Origin: JBKECO01 sp047974745
Lineage (GTDB): Bacteria; Bacillota; Clostridia; Lachnospirales; Lachnospiraceae
Length of the DNA stretch: 27,319 nucleotides
Assembly (NCBI GenBank): GCA_047974745.1
Contig: JBKECO010000052.1
Location: 1-27,319 of the forward strand
Direction of reading: 5' to 3'
In this document: positions 22,419 to 27,319 of the stretch, one piece after another
Position numbering within the stretch: position 1 is the stretch's first letter
Layout of the letters: each line of letters starts with the position of its first letter
The notes under the pieces: generated by a model
Database searches by the model: none
What the model saw: the letters and a program-made list of their open reading frames with translations, nothing else
What the model was told of the DNA's origin: nothing
Made by a program: the position numbers and the translations under genes

Positions 22419-23143
22419 AGATTTTGGCAATAGACAGCTCAGGACTAGTGGCGAGCATAGCAATCATAGAAGAAGACCAGCTTTTGGGTGAATATACGAT
22501 TAATTATAAAAAGACACACTCACAGACACTGCTCCCCATGCTTTCAGAATTACAGACCATGTTGGAACTTGATCTTTCAACCATTGATGCAATTGCAGTG
22601 GCAGGTGGTCCCGGCTCCTTTACTGGACTGAGAATTGGATCTGCAACGGCAAAAGGACTGGGACTGGCACTTGATATCCCACTGATTCCGATTCCAACAC
22701 TCGAGGGAATGGCTTATAATCTTTTCGGACACAAAGATCTAATCTGTCCGCTCATGGATGCACGCAGAGAGCAGACTTATACCGCATTATATCGCTTTTG
22801 GGAGGAAGAGTTTTTGGTCATTCAAGAACAATGCGCTGTAGGTATCGAAGAAATTATTTCAAAAATCAATACACTGGGACAGCCAGTTGTGTTTTTAGGG
22901 GATGGGGTTCCAGTCTTTGCTGAATTTATTCGTGCACATATCACAGTTCCCTTTCACTTTGCACCGGCACACCTGAACAGACAAAGAGCGGCAGCACTTG
23001 CCGTGCGAGCTTTTTCCTATTATAAGAATGACGAGACACAGACGGCAGCAGAGCATGCTCCAAATTATCTACGTCAGTCCCAGGCAGAACGTGAAAGAGA
23101 GAATGAGCTGCAATCGAATCGCCGAAGGAGTATCCATGAATAG
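22415..23143 (+). CDS. tsaB: tRNA t6A biosynthesis scaffold TsaB
   Basis: 242 residues. An ASKHA-fold pseudo-peptidase that dimerises with TsaD. Family motifs: ILAIDSSGLVASIAIIEEDQ at the N-terminus, KKTHSQTLLPML, AVAGGPGSFTGLRIGSATAK and IPIPTLEGMAYN. The C-terminal third (HLNRQRAAALAVRAFSYYKN, then APNYLRQSQAERERE) is typical of Firmicutes TsaB. It overlaps both neighbours: tsaE by 4 nt and rimI by 8 nt. Confidence 0.95.
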   Translation: MKILAIDSSGLVASIAIIEEDQLLGEYTINYKKTHSQTLLPMLSELQTMLELDLSTIDAIAVAGGPGSFTGLRIGSATAKGLGLALDIPLIPIPTLEGMAYNLFGHKDLICPLMDARREQTYTALYRFWEEEFLVIQEQCAVGIEEIISKINTLGQPVVFLGDGVPVFAEFIRAHITVPFHFAPAHLNRQRAAALAVRAFSYYKNDETQTAAEHAPNYLRQSQAERERENELQSNRRRSIHE

Positions 23144-23597
23144 AAGTGGAATAGAAGAGGATCTGAGATATCGGGCGGCAGAGATAACGGATCTTGAGAT
23201 AGTGGTAAGGATCGAACAGGAATGTTTCTCCATGCCATGGAGCAAGATCGCCTTTGCAGCCTGCCTTGATCATACTCATATCTGTTTTATTCTTGCGGAG
23301 TATTGCGGTGAAGTCGCTGGTTTTTCCGTGCTGTATTCCTCCGTCGAGGAAGCGGAATTGACGAACATTGCTGTCCGGGAAAGCTTTCGCAAGAAAGGAA
23401 TAGCAGAAGGACTGATGGAAAGTAACTTAGCATTTGTTAGACAGCGAAATATTACGAATGTCTTTCTGGAGGTTCGAAAATCAAATCAGGCAGCGATTCA
23501 TCTTTATAAAAAATTTCAGTTTTCTGAATTGGGAATACGAAAGAATTTTTACGAAGAACCGCGGGAAGATGCAATCGTGATGAAGCTGGAAATGTAA
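23136..23597 (+). CDS. rimI: Ribosomal protein S18-alanine N-acetyltransferase RimI-like
   Basis: 153 residues from ATG 23136, with AAGGAG 5 nt upstream and located just inside tsaB. A GNAT-fold N-acetyltransferase. The acetyl-CoA site is RESFRKKGIAEGLME; also seen are ELTNIAVRE, FLEVRKSNQAAIHLYKKF, and RKNFYEEPREDAIVMKL, all close to RimI consensus. Family members acetylate the N-terminal alanine of ribosomal protein S18, though many Firmicutes RimI-like proteins have broader or untested targets. Location between tsaB and tsaD is a very common arrangement. Confidence 0.9.
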   Translation: MNRSGIEEDLRYRAAEITDLEIVVRIEQECFSMPWSKIAFAACLDHTHICFILAEYCGEVAGFSVLYSSVEEAELTNIAVRESFRKKGIAEGLMESNLAFVRQRNITNVFLEVRKSNQAAIHLYKKFQFSELGIRKNFYEEPREDAIVMKLEM

Positions 23598-23620
23598 ACT
23601 ATGCTGGACAGGAGAATTAC

Positions 23621-24529
23621 ATGTTAGATGTTTGTTTATTAGGAACGGGTGGAATGATGCCCCTTCCCCATCGTATGCTGACAGCAATGATGATGCGTTA
23701 CAATGGGAGCAGCCTATTGATCGATTGTGGAGAAGGAACCCAGGTCGCAGTCAAGAAGCAGGGTTGGAGTTTTAAGCCGATCGATGTGATCTGTTTTACT
23801 CATTTTCATGCAGATCATATTGGAGGTCTGCCGGGATTGCTGCTTACCATGGGCAATGCGGAACGGTCAGAGCCACTGACACTGATCGGGCCTAAGGGAT
23901 TAGAGCGTATCGTGAATTCCCTTCGAGTCATAGCACCGGAACTTCCTTTTGAAATTGTATTTATTGAACTACAGGAACAGCAGGAAATCGTGTCTTTATC
24001 AGGATATAAAATAACAGCATTTCGTGTAAATCATAATATATCATGTTATGGTTATTCGATCGAAATCGAACGTAAGGGAAAGTTTCAGGTCGAACAGGCC
24101 ATGAGGCAAGACATTCCGCAAAAATACTGGAGCAGGCTTCAGCATGGAGAAACTATAGATACCGGGGAAAGGACTCTGAGCCCCGATATGGTGCTTGGTC
24201 CGAAAAGAAAAGGAATCAAACTGACTTATTGTACAGATACAAGACCCACAGAATCGATTGTTCGCAATGCAGCAGGTTCAGACCTTTTTATCTGTGAAGG
24301 CATGTATGCTGAAAAAGAGAAGCTATCCAAGGCGAAGCAGTATAAGCATATGACTTTTTATGAGGCAGCAGAGATGGCAAGGCAAGCTTGTGTAAAAGAA
24401 TTATGGCTGACTCATTACAGCCCGTCTTTGACAAATGCGAAAGAATATCTTTCACTGGTACATGAAATATTTTCGGATACGGTTCTAAGCAAAGACGGAC
24501 AATTCGCCGAAATTGATTTTGAAGAGTAA
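23621..24529 (+). CDS. rnz: RNase Z-like metallo-beta-lactamase fold nuclease
   Basis: 302 residues, a typical RNase Z length. The zinc motif THFHADH is at residues 60-66 (H61, H63, D65, H66). Further landmarks are LLIDCGEGTQ (33-41), RVNHNISCYGYSIE, the acidic YCTDTRP (GDT-RP position), CEGMY, and LWLTHYSPS for the C-terminal metal His. RNase Z cuts the 3' trailer of tRNA precursors, needed where CCA is not encoded; the tRNA-Ser at 27175 is such a gene. The front LGTGG-MMPLPHRM segment departs from the usual LGTGAGVPSKDRN, so substrate range could differ. It lies 23 nt after rimI. Confidence 0.85.
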   Translation: MLDVCLLGTGGMMPLPHRMLTAMMMRYNGSSLLIDCGEGTQVAVKKQGWSFKPIDVICFTHFHADHIGGLPGLLLTMGNAERSEPLTLIGPKGLERIVNSLRVIAPELPFEIVFIELQEQQEIVSLSGYKITAFRVNHNISCYGYSIEIERKGKFQVEQAMRQDIPQKYWSRLQHGETIDTGERTLSPDMVLGPKRKGIKLTYCTDTRPTESIVRNAAGSDLFICEGMYAEKEKLSKAKQYKHMTFYEAAEMARQACVKELWLTHYSPSLTNAKEYLSLVHEIFSDTVLSKDGQFAEIDFEE

Positions 24530-24601
24530 AATAAATAGAAACAAAATCAACAAAGGACGAATGGATCAAACGGTCGACAGAACAAAGGGAGAAGATTGTT
24601 T

Positions 24602-25174
24602 ATGAAAAAATTGAAATTTGTATTGATCGCATTGATATGCGGCACATTAATACTTGGATATTACCTATATTTAGCAAATAAAAATAATGACAGAGAAGTC
24701 TCAGAACTGACAGAAGTGCAAAATCTGATCGTGAAGGATCTTGATAAGACCTACCCTCCTACTCCACGAGAAGTGGTAGTTGTGTATAACAGTTATCTCG
24801 AAGCGCTGTATAATGAAGAATACACTGAGGAAGAATATGAGCAGCTCGTTGATCAGATCCGCCTGCTGTTAGACGATGAATTGCTGGAGCAAAATAGTCG
24901 TGAGCTCTATGTGGCAACACTGGAACAGGAAATCGATGGATATAAAGAAAAAGAACAGACCATACGCTATTCTGAAGTTTCTGACAGTACGCAGGTGCAA
25001 TATAAGACGGTGGATGACAGAGAGTGTGCATACGTAGATGCCTCCTATCTTTTGAATGACAGCACGGGAAAAGATTTGACCAAGACATATCAGCAATACG
25101 TTTTACGGAAAGGCGAGTCGGATGGGAGATGGAAGATTCTGGGATTTGTTCTTACCGAAGGAGAATCGGAGTAA
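24602..25174 (+). CDS. Membrane-anchored protein of unknown function (Lachnospiraceae-type)
   Basis: 190 residues from ATG 24602 (AAAGGGAGAAG ribosome binding site; an in-frame TTG at 24596 is less likely). One N-terminal membrane helix (KFVLIALICGTLILGYYLYL) suggests an anchored extracytoplasmic protein; the Cys inside the helix is not in a lipobox. The remainder is highly acidic, with VYNSYLEALYNEEYTEEEYE, a helical middle, and a C-terminal sheet-like part (AYVDASYLLNDSTGK, QQYVLRKGESDGRWKILGF) that looks NTF2/SnoaL-like or DUF4829-like. I do not recognise a named family with certainty (possibly DUF6715). The stop codon abuts the tsaD start with no gap, so it belongs to the t6A operon by position. 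Confidence 0.75.
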   Translation: MKKLKFVLIALICGTLILGYYLYLANKNNDREVSELTEVQNLIVKDLDKTYPPTPREVVVVYNSYLEALYNEEYTEEEYEQLVDQIRLLLDDELLEQNSRELYVATLEQEIDGYKEKEQTIRYSEVSDSTQVQYKTVDDRECAYVDASYLLNDSTGKDLTKTYQQYVLRKGESDGRWKILGFVLTEGESE

Positions 25175-26212
25175 ATGACAAAAGACAAGGAAATCAAAAT
25201 ACTGGCGATTGAAAGCTCTTGCGATGAAACAGCCGCATCAGTTGTAATCAATGGCCGGGATGTTAGATCCAATATAATATCCTCCCAAATAGATCTGCAT
25301 ACACTATATGGCGGTGTTGTTCCTGAAATTGCATCACGAAAGCATATAGAACGCATAAATCAGGTTATTCAGGAGGCATTGGTACAAGCGGAAATGACTC
25401 TGGATGACCTGGATGCGATTGGCGTCACCTATGGACCTGGTCTGGTTGGGGCGCTTTTAGTTGGAGTTGCAGAAGCTAAGGCAATCAGTTTCGCAAGAAA
25501 GATACCTCTCGTCGGGGTACACCATATAGAGGGTCATATTTGTGCAAATTATATTGAGCATCCGGAATTAGAGCCGCCATTCCTTTGCCTGGTCGTATCC
25601 GGCGGACATACCCATCTCGTTAAGGTTCTCAATTACAGGAACTATGAGATACTTGGAAGAACCGTGGATGATGCGGCAGGTGAAGCGTTTGATAAGGTGG
25701 CTAGGGCGATTGGACTAGGATATCCCGGTGGACCTAAAATTGAGCAGGCAGCCCGCAGTGGGAATCCATGTGCTATTCCATTTCCAAGAGCGAAGGTGAC
25801 AGGATCCGCATATGATTTTAGCTTTAGTGGCATGAAATCCGCAGTGTTGAACTATTTGAACAGCTGTCAGATGAAAGGGGCCGAGATCAACAAAGATGAT
25901 GTAGCAGCATCCTTTCAACAGGCGGTGATAGATGTTCTCGCCGGAAATGTTGAAAAAGTACTAAAGGAGACAGGGATCAAAAAATTTGCGATCGCTGGCG
26001 GAGTCGCATCCAATCAGACGATCCGTAAGGCACTTAAGACAGTCTGTGAGAAATTCCAGGTTGACTTTTACTGTCCGTCTCCGATTTACTGTACCGACAA
26101 CGCCGCTATGATTGGTGCAGCTGCTTACCAGGATTATATGGCTGGTATCCGATCAGGCATGGATCTAAATGCCGTTCCGAATTTAAAACTGGGTGAAGGC
26201 TATGGAAAATAA
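25175..26212 (+). CDS. tsaD: tRNA t6A biosynthesis transferase TsaD
   Basis: 345 residues. The catalytic subunit that transfers threonylcarbamoyl from TC-AMP to A37 of tRNA. ASKHA motifs: ILAIESSCDETAASVV, HTLYGGVVPEIASRKHIE, GPGLVGALLVG and GGHTHLV. The metal-binding HIEGH is at H117 and H121. The C-terminal part has FSFSGMKSAVLNYL, IAGGVASNQTIRKAL and YCTDNAAMIGAA. It follows the anchored protein directly and overlaps ispD by 11 nt. With tsaB and tsaE it makes a complete late t6A set; the TC-AMP synthase gene (tsaC/tsaC2) is not in the window. Confidence 0.96.
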   Translation: MTKDKEIKILAIESSCDETAASVVINGRDVRSNIISSQIDLHTLYGGVVPEIASRKHIERINQVIQEALVQAEMTLDDLDAIGVTYGPGLVGALLVGVAEAKAISFARKIPLVGVHHIEGHICANYIEHPELEPPFLCLVVSGGHTHLVKVLNYRNYEILGRTVDDAAGEAFDKVARAIGLGYPGGPKIEQAARSGNPCAIPFPRAKVTGSAYDFSFSGMKSAVLNYLNSCQMKGAEINKDDVAASFQQAVIDVLAGNVEKVLKETGIKKFAIAGGVASNQTIRKALKTVCEKFQVDFYCPSPIYCTDNAAMIGAAAYQDYMAGIRSGMDLNAVPNLKLGEGYGK

Positions 26213-26909
26213 GAAACATATTACAGCCATCGTCCTGGCTGGTGGAAGCGGCACGAGAATGGGAGCTGTACAGAAAAAACAGTATTTGCTCATTGGTGGC
26301 AGACCAATATTGTATTATTCTCTTCAGACTTTCGAGGAAAGTAGTGTAGATGATATTATTCTCGTGAGTGGGGAAGTGGAGTTTTGTCAGCGAGAGATCA
26401 TAGAGAAGTATAAATTGAAAAAAGTGGTCAGAATCGTACCACCTGGAGATGAGCGCTACCATTCTGTCTATCATGGTCTTGTGGCTGCAAGTGAAGCGGA
26501 TTATGTTTTGATCCATGATGGGGCAAGACCCTTTCTTACAAATGATATAATTGAGCGTTCGATCAGCGCTGTGATTCAATATGATGCCTGTGCAGTCGGG
26601 ATGCCTGTGAAGGACACAATAAAGATATCTGATGAAGATGGGTTTATAAAGTCAACACCTGTTAGAAACCGGGTCTGGTCAATTCAGACACCCCAGAGCT
26701 TTTCGTATGCAAAAATCTGTGCTGCTTATGATAACATGATGGAAGTAAACGCAGACAATATCACAGATGATGCCATGGTCATGGAATCATTCGGTGGGAC
26801 TAAGGTGAAGTTGATCGAGGGGAGCTATCAAAATATCAAGATCACAACACCGGAGGATATGGAAATTGCCCAAATTTGGTTAAGGTGTCAAAACAGCCAG
26901 CCTAATTAA
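26202..26909 (+). CDS. ispD: 2-C-methyl-D-erythritol 4-phosphate cytidylyltransferase
   Basis: 235 residues from ATG 26202; a GTG at 26193 in the same frame is an alternative. Third step of the non-mevalonate isoprenoid pathway: MEP + CTP to CDP-methylerythritol. Motifs are AIVLAGGSGTRMGAVQKKQY (CTP site), VLIHDGARPF, GMPVKDTIK, IQTPQSF, TDDAMVMESFGG and IKITTPEDMEIAQ, all as expected for IspD. It shares 11 nt with the end of tsaD, a probable translational coupling rather than a pathway link. No ispF fusion and no obvious terminator, though a large palindrome lies 93 nt downstream. Confidence 0.93.
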   Translation: MENKKHITAIVLAGGSGTRMGAVQKKQYLLIGGRPILYYSLQTFEESSVDDIILVSGEVEFCQREIIEKYKLKKVVRIVPPGDERYHSVYHGLVAASEADYVLIHDGARPFLTNDIIERSISAVIQYDACAVGMPVKDTIKISDEDGFIKSTPVRNRVWSIQTPQSFSYAKICAAYDNMMEVNADNITDDAMVMESFGGTKVKLIEGSYQNIKITTPEDMEIAQIWLRCQNSQPN

Positions 26910-26933
26910 TTACGGATTGTTTCGTGCCTTGCA

Positions 26934-27001
26934 CTCCCACAATCCTCCCACAATTCGGATTCTCATGGGGCAGCAGTCCCACTTCATCCTCATTGTGGGG
27001 C
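26934..27001. repeat. Structured non-coding segment with tandem 11-bp repeats and a matching inverted copy
   Basis: CTCCCACAAT occurs twice in tandem (26934-26943 and 26945-26954), and ATTGTGGGG (26992-27000) is its complement, so either copy can close a stem. Between them GGGG (26967-26970) and TCCC (26977-26980) can form an inner hairpin. No open reading frame is convincing here. Confidence 0.5.
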
Positions 27002-27062
27002 GTGTCATAAAGTGTTGTCACCACTTACATGCTAGCATGAAGTGGTAAAACACTTTTGACAC
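27002..27062. repeat. 61-nt imperfect palindrome
   Basis: GTGTCA-t-AAAGTGTT-gtc-ACCACTT-a-CATGC / TA / GCATG-AAGTGGT-aa-AACACTTT-TGACAC: 26 paired positions in four blocks around the central perfect CATGCTAGCATG. No T-run follows directly, so it is not a normal terminator. It could be a small mobile-element relic, a structured RNA element or a protein-binding site. Confidence 0.75.
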
Positions 27063-27114
27063 TGTAATCAAATTTTTCTAAAATAAAAAACTTAGAAAAT
27101 ATATAGAAAAGATA

Positions 27115-27144
27115 TTGACAATCAAAGTGATTTGATGCTAAAAT
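27115..27144 (+). promoter_or_regulatory. tRNA-Ser promoter
   Basis: Perfect TTGACA (27115-27120), 18-nt spacer, TAAAAT (27139-27144) preceded by TGC (extended -10). Transcription would start near 27151, giving a ~24-nt leader that contains a GCAC-GAAA-GTGC hairpin (27159-27170). Confidence 0.85.
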
Positions 27145-27174
27145 ATTTTTTGCACTGAGCACGAAAGTGCACAC

Positions 27175-27260
27175 GGAGAAGTATCGAAGTGGTCATAACG
27201 AGGCGGTCTTGAAAACCGTTTGTCCGAAAGGGCGCGAGGGTTCGAATCCCTCCTTCTCCG
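27175..27260 (+). tRNA. tRNA-Ser (anticodon UGA)
   Basis: The acceptor arms GGAGAAG (27175-27181) and CTTCTCC (27253-27259) pair fully, with discriminator G27260. The anticodon arm GCGGT-CTTGAAA-ACCGT puts TGA at positions 34-36, reading UCA. A long variable arm (class II, TTGTCCGAAAGGGCG region) and the T-arm GAGGG-TTCGAAT-CCCTC fit serine. CCA is not encoded; the next bases are CT, so 3' processing and CCA addition are needed. 86 nt long. Confidence 0.96.
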
Positions 27261-27262
27261 CT

Positions 27263-27282
27263 AGACCGAAAGGTCTTTTTTT
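27263..27282 (+). terminator. Compact terminator after tRNA-Ser
   Basis: AGACC-GAAA-GGTCT forms a 5-bp stem with a GNRA-type loop, followed by seven or more T. It lies directly behind the tRNA, so each tRNA may be terminated separately from the partial one at 27305. Confidence 0.75.
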
Positions 27283-27304
27283 AACTACATATAGTGTTTT
27301 GTTC

Positions 27305-27319
27305 GGAGAAGTACCCAAG
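27305..27319 (+). tRNA. Partial second serine-type tRNA, cut by the window end
   Basis: GGAGAAGTACCCAAG repeats the 7-nt acceptor strand of the tRNA-Ser at 27175 and continues as a tRNA D-arm start (T8, A9, then CCCAAG). Only 15 nt are visible, so the anticodon is unknown; serine is the most likely charge by similarity. Confidence 0.6.

Noticed and set aside
22998..23135. 46-codon N-terminal extension of RimI
   Set aside because: It overlaps the conserved C-terminus of tsaB, is Arg/Gln-rich without RimI similarity, and ATG 23136 has a strong AAGGAG.

Overview
The window reads as a stretch of chromosomal core genome from a low-to-moderate GC Gram-positive anaerobe, most likely a Clostridia member of the Lachnospiraceae type. 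That placement is inference from protein style, strong AGGAGG-type ribosome binding sites, sigma-A promoters (several with an extended -10 TGN), an FMN riboswitch in front of ribU, and a tRNA gene without an encoded CCA. I see no insertion sequence, prophage or CRISPR array.

Layout. 1-1.8 kb: a divergent WecG/TagA-family protein translationally coupled to a YitT-family membrane protein, closed by a strong bidirectional hairpin terminator. 1.9-6.05 kb: a PucR/CdaR-type regulator, ftsE, ftsX and a coiled-coil M23 peptidase, ending at an intrinsic terminator; together they look like a cell-wall remodelling operon. 6.1-8.7 kb: an S41 C-terminal processing peptidase and prfB, which carries the classical +1 programmed frameshift. 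8.7-12 kb: an SPFH protein with a triplicated zinc ribbon, a TFIIB-like zinc-ribbon membrane protein and a TPM-domain membrane protein, resembling B. subtilis YdjI, YdjG and YdjH but with no pspA alongside. 12-16.4 kb: an aspartate-family amino acid operon (ACT protein, homoserine dehydrogenase, a phosphoglycerate-mutase-like probable homoserine kinase, aspartate kinase) under a recognisable promoter and ending in a bidirectional terminator.

16.4-18.1 kb: three small membrane proteins (DUF975, DUF2752, DUF4190) arranged convergently and divergently, with a perfect palindrome between two of them. 18.2-21.4 kb: tex, then an FMN riboswitch with its own promoter and terminator controlling ribU. 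21.4-26.9 kb: a YcxB-like protein followed by the tRNA t6A set (tsaE, tsaB, rimI, an RNase Z-like gene, an unknown membrane-anchored protein, tsaD) and ispD, almost all overlapping or abutting. 26.9-27.3 kb: a non-coding segment with a 61-nt imperfect palindrome and competing complementary segments, then tRNA-Ser(UGA) with its own promoter and terminator, and the first 15 nt of a second serine-type tRNA cut by the window edge.

The least explained items are the degenerate WecG/TagA protein, the pspA-less SPFH/zinc-ribbon/TPM module, the membrane-protein palindrome, and the structured DNA between ispD and the tRNA.
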